Assembly (NCBI GenBank): GCA_022447275.1
Contig: JAKVBK010000002.1
Coordinates: forward strand, 62,001 to 126,000
DNA length: 64,000 nt
Direction: 5' to 3'
Source of the DNA: Oceanicola sp.
GTDB lineage: Bacteria; Pseudomonadota; Alphaproteobacteria; Rhodobacterales; Rhodobacteraceae
Part shown: in pieces, positions 1 to 8,226 of the stretch
Position numbering within the stretch: position 1 is the stretch's first letter
Layout: the number at the start of each line of letters is the position of its first letter
The notes under the pieces: generated by a model
Databases searched by the model: none
The model's input: only the letters and a program-made list of their open reading frames with translations
Told to the model about the DNA's origin: nothing
Made by a program: the position numbers and the translations under genes

Positions 1-203
1 CGGGGGCGAATGCTCTGCAGATGGCGCTGGGGATTGGGGCCGCCTGGGGGTTTGGCTGGCATATGGTCTGGCAGATGATGCAGTTGGACATCGATGATCC
101 GGCGCGCTGCCTGAGGTTGTTTCGTTCAAACAGGGATGCCGGACTGATTGTGTGCGCTTTCCTTTTGCTGGCAACACTTGCCGGTACGTATTCAACCTTG
201 TGA
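1..203 (+). CDS. ubiA: 4-hydroxybenzoate polyprenyltransferase UbiA, C-terminal end (partial)
   Basis: Only the last ~66 codons are in the window, read in the frame starting at base 3 and ending with TGA at 201-203. The fragment holds a transmembrane stretch, then the UbiA tail signature LDIDDPARCLRLFRSNRDAG, then a final hydrophobic helix. UbiA is an integral membrane prenyltransferase that joins a polyprenyl chain to 4-hydroxybenzoate in ubiquinone synthesis. BchG, a member of the same superfamily, lies at 29.2-30.2 kb, but the RLFRSNRD tail is typical of UbiA. The start is outside the window. Confidence 0.85.
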   Translation, partial: GANALQMALGIGAAWGFGWHMVWQMMQLDIDDPARCLRLFRSNRDAGLIVCAFLLLATLAGTYSTL

Positions 204-285
204 TCTTTGTGGTGATTGCGTCTGGGTGCAGGGCACAGTAAGCCCACCTTCGGAGCCGGTCTCGGCGCTTCTGGAATAACGGTGC

Positions 286-2850
286 ATGCGGCTTGGTCCT
301 GCTATAATTATCTCGGCATTGATCGCCCTCGGCGCGGTCTTCTCGGTGCTTGCTGCGTTCGGGGCGGCGACTGCCGTTGAGCGGGCATCGGCCCGGATCG
401 TGGCCGAAGCCCTTACGCGGGAGGGGCAGACCTGGACAGGGGTCGAAACCGATGGCCTGCAGGTGATCCTGACCGGGCGCGCGCCCTCTGAAGCAGCGCG
501 ATTCCGGGCGAGGGCCACCGCTGCCCGCGTTGTGGATGGCACACGCGTTGTCGACGGCATGGATGTCGAGGCCGCTGCCCCGCCACAGCCCCCGCAATTC
601 ACCGTTGAAATGTTGCGCAATGACAGTGGCCTGCAACTCATCGGCCTTGTGCCCACCAAATATGATCGCAGCGCGCTCATGCGGGCGCTTTCCGGGGCCA
701 GCGGCTCGGTGACCGATCTGTTGGAGCAGGCCGATTATCCGGTGCCCCGCGGCTGGGACATGGCAATGAAATATGCCAGCGATATGCTGCCCCGGCTGGA
801 ACGGGCCAAGATCTCTGTCGCACCTGGTGAGGTGCGCATTACGGCTGTCACCGACAGCCCAGAGGCCAAGGCCATGCTGGAGGCCGAGTTGACGCGGCGC
901 GCGCCCGATGATCTGCGCCTTGCCCTCGACATTGCCGCGCCCCGGCCGGTGATCACGCCCTATACGCTGCGCTTTGTGATGTCGCCTGATGAGCCGCCCC
1001 GCTTTGACGCTTGTGCCGCGAATACGCAGGTGGCCCGCGCGCGCATTCTCTCTGCGGCGCGCAAGGCCGGGCTTGATGGCAAAGCGGTCTGTCCCATTGG
1101 CCTTGGCGCGCCCACGTCTGAATGGGCGGCTGCCGCGGAGGCGGGCATTGGCGCTGTCGAGGCGCTTGCGGGGGGCTCGATCACCTTCTCGGATACGGAT
1201 GTGGCGCTGCGCGCGCCGGAGGGCACGCCCATTGCGCAGTTTGACAAGGTGGCCGCCGAACTTGAGGCGGCGCTGCCGGAAATCTTTTCCCTGACGACGG
1301 TGCTGCCGGAGCAAAAGGACGGCGATGAAGAAGACCTCGGCCCGCCCGAATTCATCGCGACTCTTTCCCCGGAAGGGCAAGTGCAACTGCGCGGCAAACT
1401 GGGCGATGGGCTGAGCCGACAAGCGATTGAAAGCCTTGCGCGGGCCCGCTTTGGGGTGCGCGATGTTTATTCCGCCACGCGGCTGGACGCGGACCTTCCC
1501 GGCAATTGGGGCGTACGCGTTCTGGCAGGGCTCGAAGCACTCGAAGCGCTGGACCGCGGCACTCTGATCGTGCAGCCGGATGCGGTTTTGTTGCGCGGGG
1601 TTACAAGCCGCGAGGATGGGCGGGCCATGATGGCGCGTGTTCTGTCAGAAAGGCTGGGGGAAAGCGCCAACTTTTCCCTTTCGGTCACCTATGAGGCCCC
1701 GCCCGAGCCGGAAAACACCCTGCCCACACCCCAAGAATGCCTGGCGCAGGTCGCGGAGATCATCGAGGCTCGAAAGATCACCTTTGATCCCGGCTCGACG
1801 GCCATCAGCGCCGAGGCAATCCCGGCGATCTCAGCCATTGCCGATGTGCTGAAGGGCTGTCGCGATGTGGAGATGGAGATCGAGATCGCAGGCCATACGG
1901 ACAGCCAGGGCCGCGAGGTCATGAACCGCAATCTCAGCCAGGCCCGTGCCGATGCCGTGCTGGATGCGCTGGCCGCGCGGCGCGTTTTGACGGGTGCGAT
2001 TTCAGCGGTTGGATACGGCGAGGAGCAGCCGATCGAAACCAATGAAACCGAAGAGGGCCGGGAGGCCAACCGTCGGATCGAGTTCCGCCTGATCTCGCCC
2101 CTGCCCGAGGGGGAGGAGACAGGCACGCCCGACGCGCAGACCGGCGCCGAGGACACAGCAGAAACTGATGGCGACGTCGCTTCGGGCGAAACCACAGGCG
2201 CGCCGCCCACTGACCCCCCAGAGAAAGTCAGTATCCCAGCGGATCCGACGCAGGAGACCGGTTGGGTGTTCGGAACGCAGATCAGCCCTCTGCGACCACA
2301 GCCAGCCCCCGAACGCCCTGAGGGCAGTCTGAGGCCTCCGCCGGAAGAAGAGACAGTCGTGTTGGATGGCGTATCGGGAGCCGCCGAAGCCGTGACCGAA
2401 GCCGTGACCGAAGGCGAAACGCTTGAAGGCGAAGCTGCAGAGGTCGCCCCTGAGGAAGCGGCCCCTGAAGAGGAGGCGCCCTCTGAAGAGGCGGCGCCCG
2501 CAGAAGCTGCGCCCGACACAGAGGCACCTGCGCCTGAGGGGAACACGGCCACCGCCCCTGAAGATGCGCTCAGCGGGGAAAGCGCGGACACCCAAGCCGA
2601 TCCCTCTGTCGGGCCAGCACCTGAAAGCCCTGCCGCGCCTGCAACAGAAGCCGAGACACCCACAGAAGCCGCCGAAACGGCGCCAGCAACTGAAGATCCG
2701 GAACCTGCTGGCACCGCTGATCCCAGTGCGCCTGCCCAGACACCCGCTGATGCGGCAGACACGGAGCTGTCAGACCCGGTAGACTCTGCCCCAGACGAGT
2801 CAGAGAGCCCGCCCGCGCCCGCGTCCCAGGAGGACACACCCAATGAATAG
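286..2850 (+). CDS. OmpA-family protein with long acidic Pro/Ala/Glu tail
   Basis: 854 residues. A hydrophobic N-terminal segment (about residues 5-30) should act as signal or membrane anchor. A long middle region resembles repeated BON-like folds. An OmpA-like peptidoglycan-binding domain follows at about 490-605, with GHTDSQGRE and NRRIEFRL motifs. Residues ~606-854 are low complexity, rich in Glu, Ala, Pro and Thr, and include a near-perfect short duplication (AVTEAVTE). The likely role is a cell-envelope protein that links membrane to peptidoglycan; the substrate is unknown. The stop overlaps the next gene by 8 nt, so the two are probably translationally coupled. The tail is unusually long for OmpA-type proteins and may span the periplasm or be disordered. 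Confidence 0.75.
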   Translation: MRLGPAIIISALIALGAVFSVLAAFGAATAVERASARIVAEALTREGQTWTGVETDGLQVILTGRAPSEAARFRARATAARVVDGTRVVDGMDVEAAAPPQPPQFTVEMLRNDSGLQLIGLVPTKYDRSALMRALSGASGSVTDLLEQADYPVPRGWDMAMKYASDMLPRLERAKISVAPGEVRITAVTDSPEAKAMLEAELTRRAPDDLRLALDIAAPRPVITPYTLRFVMSPDEPPRFDACAANTQVARARILSAARKAGLDGKAVCPIGLGAPTSEWAAAAEAGIGAVEALAGGSITFSDTDVALRAPEGTPIAQFDKVAAELEAALPEIFSLTTVLPEQKDGDEEDLGPPEFIATLSPEGQVQLRGKLGDGLSRQAIESLARARFGVRDVYSATRLDADLPGNWGVRVLAGLEALEALDRGTLIVQPDAVLLRGVTSREDGRAMMARVLSERLGESANFSLSVTYEAPPEPENTLPTPQECLAQVAEIIEARKITFDPGSTAISAEAIPAISAIADVLKGCRDVEMEIEIAGHTDSQGREVMNRNLSQARADAVLDALAARRVLTGAISAVGYGEEQPIETNETEEGREANRRIEFRLISPLPEGEETGTPDAQTGAEDTAETDGDVASGETTGAPPTDPPEKVSIPADPTQETGWVFGTQISPLRPQPAPERPEGSLRPPPEEETVVLDGVSGAAEAVTEAVTEGETLEGEAAEVAPEEAAPEEEAPSEEAAPAEAAPDTEAPAPEGNTATAPEDALSGESADTQADPSVGPAPESPAAPATEAETPTEAAETAPATEDPEPAGTADPSAPAQTPADAADTELSDPVDSAPDESESPPAPASQEDTPNE

Positions 2851-3166
2851 AAGCGAATTCGTTATCGTGACGGCTGTCATCCTGTTCGTTGCCTTCTTGC
2901 TGGGGTGGTTTGCAAGCTGGCTTGTCCACCGCCTGACCCGGGTCACAACGGATGAGATGAATGACCTCGATCGCATGGCCAAAGAGCTGCATGAGGCTGA
3001 GGAAGCCCGCGATCATGCCATGACTTATCTGCAGACGCGCGAAGGGGAATTGGTCAACCAGATGACGCAGAAGGATGCGGAACTGGCTGCCGCCATGGAT
3101 GGCCTGCGCGCCGCGCGCGAAGAGGCTGAGGAACTGCGCGCCTATATCGAGCGTCAAAGTCAGTAG
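2843..3166 (+). CDS. Small membrane-anchored coiled-coil protein, unknown function
   Basis: 107 residues. One transmembrane helix lies at about residues 7-30, followed by a highly charged, heptad-like helical region (about 38-107) that should form a coiled coil. The start codon lies inside the end of the OmpA-family gene (8-nt overlap), which suggests coupled translation and a shared envelope role. I do not recognise a named family. A structural or scaffolding partner of the upstream OmpA-like protein is a reasonable inference from position only. Confidence 0.65.
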   Translation: MNRSEFVIVTAVILFVAFLLGWFASWLVHRLTRVTTDEMNDLDRMAKELHEAEEARDHAMTYLQTREGELVNQMTQKDAELAAAMDGLRAAREEAEELRAYIERQSQ

Positions 3167-3267
3167 ATAAACGATCGGCGCTGCTGTGCGGCGGCCCGCA
3201 GTGCGCCCGCATTCGCACGGTGTGACGCCACCGCGCTTCAGGCAGCCGCTGTGCAAGGGCCTGCAGG

Positions 3268-3711
3268 CTACCAGCGGGTAAGCGCGTCTTCGTCTTCGTC
3301 TTTTGCGGCCACCCATGTGGTGTCGCCGCCGCGCCGCTCCTGCTTCCAGAACGGGGCGCGGGATTTCAGATAATCCATGAGAAATTCAGCCGCCTCAAAG
3401 GCGTGCACTCGATGCCGCGCAGCAGTGGCGACCATCATGATCTGGTCGCCCGGGCGCATCAGACCATAGCGGTGGATCACCAGTGCGCCCGCAAGGGACC
3501 AGCGCGTCTCCGCTTCTTCTGCAATCTTGGCCAGCGCCTTTTCTGTCATGCCCGGGTAATGCTCGATCATCATCTCGTCGAGATTGCCGCCATCATCGCG
3601 CACAACTCCCGTGAAGCTGACAACAGCACCCGCCCCGGATTGGACATCCGTGAAAGCATCGAGCTCCTTTCCGGGTGCAAAGACAGCTTCCTGAACGCGG
3701 ATGTCGGGCAT
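3268..3711 (-). CDS. moaE: Molybdopterin synthase catalytic subunit MoaE
   Basis: 147 residues, the usual MoaE length. The lysine-rich segment YLKSRAPFWKQERR near the C-terminus contains the expected catalytic lysines, and VVRDDGG plus ALVIHRYG match the family. MoaE transfers sulfur from thiocarboxylated MoaD to precursor Z in molybdenum cofactor synthesis, in the cytoplasm. It follows moaD by 3 nt on the same strand, in the order pgsA-moaD-moaE. Identification is firm. Confidence 0.92.
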   Translation of the reverse strand: MPDIRVQEAVFAPGKELDAFTDVQSGAGAVVSFTGVVRDDGGNLDEMMIEHYPGMTEKALAKIAEEAETRWSLAGALVIHRYGLMRPGDQIMMVATAARHRVHAFEAAEFLMDYLKSRAPFWKQERRGGDTTWVAAKDEDEDALTRW

Positions 3712-3714
3712 CTC

Positions 3715-3966
3715 TCAGCCGCCCGTCATGGGCGGGAAAAACGCCACTTCGCGCACCCCGTCGAGGCGGGCATCGAAATCGCTCAGGTCTTGATCAAGTG
3801 CGACGCGCAGGGCGGAGATGTCGGCAAAAGCCACCGCATAGCGTTCTTCGCGGCCGCGCAGTTCTTCTACCAGATCGGCGACGGTTTCGGCGTCTGTTTC
3901 AATGCGATCCTTTGGGTGGCCGATCCGTTCACGCAGCCAGGCAAAGTATAAAACGTCCAGCTTCAT
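3715..3966 (-). CDS. moaD: Molybdopterin synthase sulfur carrier subunit MoaD
   Basis: 83 residues, a ubiquitin-fold sulfur carrier ending in the diagnostic Gly-Gly (PPMTGG), which is adenylated and thiocarboxylated. The ATG at 3966 overlaps the pgsA stop as ATGA, and it gives the normal length and the typical MKLDVLYFAWLRERIG opening. A longer reading with an upstream start would extend deep into pgsA and is rejected. It works with MoaE encoded directly downstream. Confidence 0.9.
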   Translation of the reverse strand: MKLDVLYFAWLRERIGHPKDRIETDAETVADLVEELRGREERYAVAFADISALRVALDQDLSDFDARLDGVREVAFFPPMTGG

Positions 3967-4664
3967 GGCGTTCCATCCTTTTGGGGGGCGGGGCTTTCGG
4001 TGTCTTTCAGGTAGGGCATTGCCTTGCGGAAGTAATCCCACCCGGTGATCAGCGTCAGTGCGGCCGCGATCCACAGCAAGGTGAGCCCGCCATACCAAGT
4101 GGCCGCCCAGGCCTTGTGCAGTGGGCGCAGACCCAACTCATCAACCTCGTCACCGCGCAGGATTGAAGCAAAGATCTCTGGGTTCATCCCGAGGGTTTGC
4201 ATGCCCAGATAATGCTCGAAGGCGCCATGGGCAAAGAGAACAGCAATGGCGACCATCTGTGCTGTGGTTTTCCATTTTGCGAGGATCGTCACCTTGAGGG
4301 TGCCCGCCGTATCGCCCAGAAACTCGCGCAGGCCTGACACAAACACCTCACGGAAGAGGATCACCGTGGCGGGCAGCAACATCCAGGGCGTCAGGCCGGA
4401 AAAGGCTGTCAGCACAAGCAGCGCAATCACAACCATCGCCTTGTCGGCGATCGGATCGAGCATTGCTCCCAGCTTGCTTTCCTGCCGCCAGGCGCGGGCC
4501 AGGTGCCCGTCCAGCCAGTCTGTTGCGGCGGCTGTCACGAAGAGGATCAGCGCCAGCCAGTCTGCATAAGGACGGGTGAAATAGAGGAACATGATCGCAA
4601 CGCCGGGCGCGGCAAGCAAGCGCAACACAGTCAGGATATTGGGCAAGTTCAATCGCATGCCCAA
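3963..4664 (-). CDS. pgsA: CDP-diacylglycerol-glycerol-3-phosphate 3-phosphatidyltransferase PgsA
   Basis: 233 residues, an integral membrane enzyme making phosphatidylglycerol phosphate from CDP-diacylglycerol and glycerol-3-phosphate. The CDP-alcohol phosphotransferase signature (D-G-x2-A-R-x8-G-x3-D-x3-D) is complete, from TDWLDGHLAR to LGAMLDPIADK. Several hydrophobic helices are seen. A loop of roughly 35 residues late in the protein is longer than in the shortest homologues. The gene overlaps moaD by 4 nt, so a pgsA-moaD-moaE operon is likely. Confidence 0.92.
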   Translation of the reverse strand: MGMRLNLPNILTVLRLLAAPGVAIMFLYFTRPYADWLALILFVTAAATDWLDGHLARAWRQESKLGAMLDPIADKAMVVIALLVLTAFSGLTPWMLLPATVILFREVFVSGLREFLGDTAGTLKVTILAKWKTTAQMVAIAVLFAHGAFEHYLGMQTLGMNPEIFASILRGDEVDELGLRPLHKAWAATWYGGLTLLWIAAALTLITGWDYFRKAMPYLKDTESPAPQKDGTP

Positions 4665-4704
4665 GGTCTAACCTGCTGCGCTTCAGAGGGAAAGACCCGG
4701 CAGC

Positions 4705-6627
4705 CTACGCGCGGCCAAACAAACGCTCGATATCGGCCAGTTCGAGGGACACATAGGTTGGCCTGCCATGGTTGCACTGCCCCGATAGCGGTGTGGCTTC
4801 CATCTCGCGCAGCAGGGCATTCATCTCTTCGGCGCGCATTTCCCGGCCAGAGCGGATCGAGCCGTGGCACGCCATGCGGCTGAGCACGGCATCGATACGG
4901 CTTTCAAGCAAGCCGCTGTCACCCAGATCGGAAAGCTCATCACAGATGTCTTTCAGCAGGCCCGTTGTATCGACTTGCCCCAGAATTGCGGGCGTTTCCC
5001 GCACGGCGACCGCCCCGGGGCCAAAGGGCTCGATGCCCAAGCCGAGGGCTGCAAGAGGCTCTGCCAGGGCCAGCAGCACATCCGCCCCAGACCCAAGCTC
5101 TACGATGTCGGGGATCAGGAGGGCTTGCGCCGGCACACCGTTGCGCCCACGCGCCGCCTTCAGCTTTTCATAGACCAGACGTTCGTGGGCGGCGTGCATG
5201 TCCACGAGGATCATGCCGGTTTCCGTTTGCGAGACGATGTAACAGCCATGCAGCTGTGCCCGGGCCGCGCCTAAGGGGCGGGCGATGTCCTGCGGATCTG
5301 CGGCGGGAACATCGCTGCGCGCGGAAATGGCCCCTGCAAGCGGATCCGTATGAGGGGCGTCCTGCTGCGCAGGCGTGGCGCCGGGCAGGATAGGCTGCGC
5401 GGCGGGGGCGGCAAAGCCCGATGCCCTGCCATGTGAAGTCCGGTCCATCTGGTAAACCCGCGGCGTCTCCGCATCGGGTGGGGCCTGCCAATGGGTGCCC
5501 AGCTCTGCACCGGGGCGGGCTGGGGTGCGGAAGGCGGACAAGGTGTCCTGCCCCACTGTCGAGGAGGCCCGGTGCCCCGCCTCGGCCAGAGCGTGCCTTA
5601 GGCCCGAAACGATGAGCCCGCGCACAATGGCAGGCTCGCGGAAGCGGACCTCGGATTTCGCCGGATGCACGTTCACATCGACGCGCTGGGGATCGACGGT
5701 GATGAACAGGCAGGCGGCCGGATGTCTGTCGCGGCTGAGCACATCCATATAGGCCGCGCGCAGGGCGCCGAGCAGCAGTTTGTCTCGCACGGGGCGCCCA
5801 TTGACATAGATGAACTGGGCCACCGCCGCGCCCCGTGAATAGGTCGGCAAGGCGGCATACCCGGTCAGGTGGATGTCCTCGCGGGTGGCATCAATGGGCA
5901 GGGCGTTGGCGGCAAACTCTTTGCCCAACACCACGGCCAGCCGTTTGCGCAGCGCATCAAACAGATCGCCGGCTTCCGGGTCGGCGCGGAAGGTGACACG
6001 CCCGCTGCCCCCGCCGGACATGTCCCGCAGGGTAAAACCCACGGCCGGTTCTGCCATGGCCAACCGTTTGACCACGTCGAGGATCGCCTGAGCCTCGGCC
6101 CGTTCGGTGCGCAGGAATTTCAGGCGCGCGGGCGTGGCATAAAACAGATCACGTAAGGTGACGGTTGTGCCGGGGCCGCGCGCTGCGGGGCGCGGCGCGT
6201 GCTGATGCCCCCCTTCGGCGCGAATTTCGGTGGCATCATGGCCTTCGGCCTTGGTTTCGATGCTCAGCCGCCCGACAGCCGCAAGGGATGCCAGCGCCTC
6301 TCCACGAAACCCAAAGGAGCGGATGTCCAGCAAGTCAGACCCATCGATCTTGGAGGTCGCGTGGCGGGTCAGAGCGAGGGGCAATTGCTGCGGAGGAATG
6401 CCACAGCCATCATCCGAGACCTGGATCAGCGTCTTGCCTCCGTCGGCCTGAAGGATTTCGATCCGCGAAGCGCCTGCATCGATGGCATTTTCCACAAGCT
6501 CTTTCACCGCTGAGGCAGGGCGTTCAACAACCTCGCCTGCGGCAATCCGATTGATGATGGCTTCGTCCAACTGACGAATGATCGGAAGCGCAGTATCTGA
6601 GCTTATATTGGGGTTATGTGAATTCAT
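4705..6627 (-). CDS. mutL: DNA mismatch repair protein MutL
   Basis: 640 residues from the ATG at 6627. An upstream in-frame extension of 70 codons has no family similarity and is rejected. The N-terminal GHKL ATPase motifs are present: ELVENAIDAGA, DDGCGI and GFRGEALASL. A variable linker follows (about 330-440). The C-terminal dimerisation/endonuclease domain has DMHAAHERLVYEKLK, a form of the DQHAxERxxYE metal motif, plus the CHGSIRSG and CNHGRPT elements. This is therefore an endonuclease-competent MutL, as in bacteria without MutH. It is probably monocistronic, with 276 bp of non-coding DNA upstream. Confidence 0.95.
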   Translation of the reverse strand: MNSHNPNISSDTALPIIRQLDEAIINRIAAGEVVERPASAVKELVENAIDAGASRIEILQADGGKTLIQVSDDGCGIPPQQLPLALTRHATSKIDGSDLLDIRSFGFRGEALASLAAVGRLSIETKAEGHDATEIRAEGGHQHAPRPAARGPGTTVTLRDLFYATPARLKFLRTERAEAQAILDVVKRLAMAEPAVGFTLRDMSGGGSGRVTFRADPEAGDLFDALRKRLAVVLGKEFAANALPIDATREDIHLTGYAALPTYSRGAAVAQFIYVNGRPVRDKLLLGALRAAYMDVLSRDRHPAACLFITVDPQRVDVNVHPAKSEVRFREPAIVRGLIVSGLRHALAEAGHRASSTVGQDTLSAFRTPARPGAELGTHWQAPPDAETPRVYQMDRTSHGRASGFAAPAAQPILPGATPAQQDAPHTDPLAGAISARSDVPAADPQDIARPLGAARAQLHGCYIVSQTETGMILVDMHAAHERLVYEKLKAARGRNGVPAQALLIPDIVELGSGADVLLALAEPLAALGLGIEPFGPGAVAVRETPAILGQVDTTGLLKDICDELSDLGDSGLLESRIDAVLSRMACHGSIRSGREMRAEEMNALLREMEATPLSGQCNHGRPTYVSLELADIERLFGRA

Positions 6628-6871
6628 ACCACAACCCTTAGCAGACGCGCCCTGAGTCGCGAAGGCCGATTTGCGCGCTCGCGGCGTGTTTAGCGCCGGG
6701 GTTACGGTGTAAAGTCGTTGGATCAGTGCAACAGGATCGCGGGGGGCAGTGCTGCCAAGCGTTGGCGCGATGGGGCCGATTAAGCAGGGCAAGGGGGGCG
6801 GTGCGCGCAATCCGCACCCGAAGGGTGCTCGGCCCAACGCCGGCCAGCGCGCCCAAAGGGCGCGATGGGAC

Positions 6872-6897
6872 GGCGGCGGGAGCGCCCCCCCGCCGCC
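6872..6897 (-). terminator. GC-rich hairpin after the M16 peptidase pair
   Basis: A 9-bp perfect inverted repeat (GGCGGCGGG at 6872-6880 with CCCGCCGCC at 6889-6897, 8-nt loop) sits just downstream of the minus-strand stop codon at 6904. There is no clear T-run, so it may terminate weakly or protect the mRNA 3' end. The rest of 6628-6903 shows no gene. Confidence 0.5.
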
Positions 6898-6903
6898 CCG
6901 ATG

Positions 6904-8226
6904 TTAGTTCGCGGTTGCTTCCAACCCTTCCGGCTGGCCAACCACCACGAAATGCAGTCCGTCCGGATCAAGCACATCGTCGATAAAGGCTGTCAATTCC
7001 TCGTCGGTGACGGCATCGATGCGGGCATTGCGTGTGTTGACATAGTCGAGGCCCAGATCTTCCATCTGCATGCCCACGAGGATGCGTGCGATGCGCGCAT
7101 TGCCATCAAACCGCAGGGGATAGGCTCCCGTCAGGTAGGTTTTGACGCGCTGTACTTCCTCATCGCTGAGGCCCTCTTCCCGCATCCTGCGCCATTCATC
7201 CTGCACGATGGCAATCGCCTCTGCGACCTTGCCATTGTCCGAAGAAAAGCCGCCCGAGATGGTTTCGCTGTAATCGCGGGGCGACAGGTAGGCGCCGATG
7301 CCATAGGTCAGGCCCCGTTTCACACGCACCTCTTCCATCAGGCGGTTGTTGAAGCCGCCACCACCCAGCACTTGCATGGCAAGATAGGCTTCGAAAAAGC
7401 GCTCATCGTCTCGTGGGATGCCATTCTGGGCGAAGACGACGACGGATTGGGGCGTGTCGAACGGCACCACGGTTACGCCTGATTCAACCGCGTAGGGCAC
7501 GGCCTCTGGCATGGGCGCGCCGGTTTCTGGCAGATCGGCAAACAAGCGGTCGAGCCAGATCGACAGTGTCTCCGCATCCACATCGCCCACGGCGGCCACA
7601 TAGAGCCTGTCACGGGCCATCACCCGATCGACGGCCTCCAACAGGTCATCGCGGGTCAGTGCGGCGAGGCTTTCGGTGGTGCCAGAGGGGGCGCTGCCAT
7701 AGGGATGGTCCCCAAAGGCCAGTTCGGCAAAGGTGTCCTGGGCTATGGTGTCGGGGTCTGTCTTGTCGCTGTCGATGCCGCTTTGTACCTGGGCTTTCAC
7801 CCGGTCAATATCGGCCTGCTCGAAGCGTGGTTCGCGCAAGGACAGGCGCAGAAGCTCCAGCGCCTCGTCCGCTGTTTCCGTCAGGAACTCTGCAGAAACC
7901 GAAAAGCTGTCATCGTAGGAATCGTATCCGAACCCGGCGGCCAGACCATCGCGCGCAGCCGCAAAGGCCCGCGAATCCAGATCACCTGCGCCTTCTTCCA
8001 AGAGGCCTGTCATCAGGTTGATGGCCCCGCGCTTGCCCGGCGCATCCAGCGATGTGCCCCCCTTAAAGCGAATTTCGAGTGCGACGAAGGGGATCGAGGG
8101 CTCTTCCACAAGCCAAGCCGTGATGCCACCGGGGGTGGTCACCTCCTGAATGTCCACTTCGGCGTGCAGGGGCAGCGCGCTGCTCAGGGCCGCAAAGCAG
8201 GCGGCGGCGAAGGTGCGGATCATCAT
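6904..8226 (-). CDS. M16-family peptidase-like protein lacking the zinc motif (secreted)
   Basis: 440 residues with an N-terminal signal peptide (MMIRTFAAACFAALSSALPLHA). It has the M16 (pitrilysin/processing peptidase) fold, with ALEIRFKGGTSLDAPGKRGA near the N-terminus and RVKRGLTYGIGAYLSP in the second half. The HxxEH zinc-binding motif expected at about residue 65-75 is absent, so this is probably the non-catalytic half of a heterodimer. The start overlaps the stop of the catalytic partner as ATGA, which supports coupled synthesis. It likely acts in the periplasm. Confidence 0.88.
   Translation of the reverse strand: MMIRTFAAACFAALSSALPLHAEVDIQEVTTPGGITAWLVEEPSIPFVALEIRFKGGTSLDAPGKRGAINLMTGLLEEGAGDLDSRAFAAARDGLAAGFGYDSYDDSFSVSAEFLTETADEALELLRLSLREPRFEQADIDRVKAQVQSGIDSDKTDPDTIAQDTFAELAFGDHPYGSAPSGTTESLAALTRDDLLEAVDRVMARDRLYVAAVGDVDAETLSIWLDRLFADLPETGAPMPEAVPYAVESGVTVVPFDTPQSVVVFAQNGIPRDDERFFEAYLAMQVLGGGGFNNRLMEEVRVKRGLTYGIGAYLSPRDYSETISGGFSSDNGKVAEAIAIVQDEWRRMREEGLSDEEVQRVKTYLTGAYPLRFDGNARIARILVGMQMEDLGLDYVNTRNARIDAVTDEELTAFIDDVLDPDGLHFVVVGQPEGLEATAN

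Noticed and set aside
1689-2843. Minus-strand frame (384 codons) rich in Ser/Ala/Gly opposite the OmpA-like gene tail
   Set aside because: Mirror of the Glu/Ala/Pro low-complexity tail; no independent support.
6628-6837. Extension of MutL by 70 residues
   Set aside because: No similarity to MutL; homologues start close to LDEAIINRIAAGEVVERPASAV.
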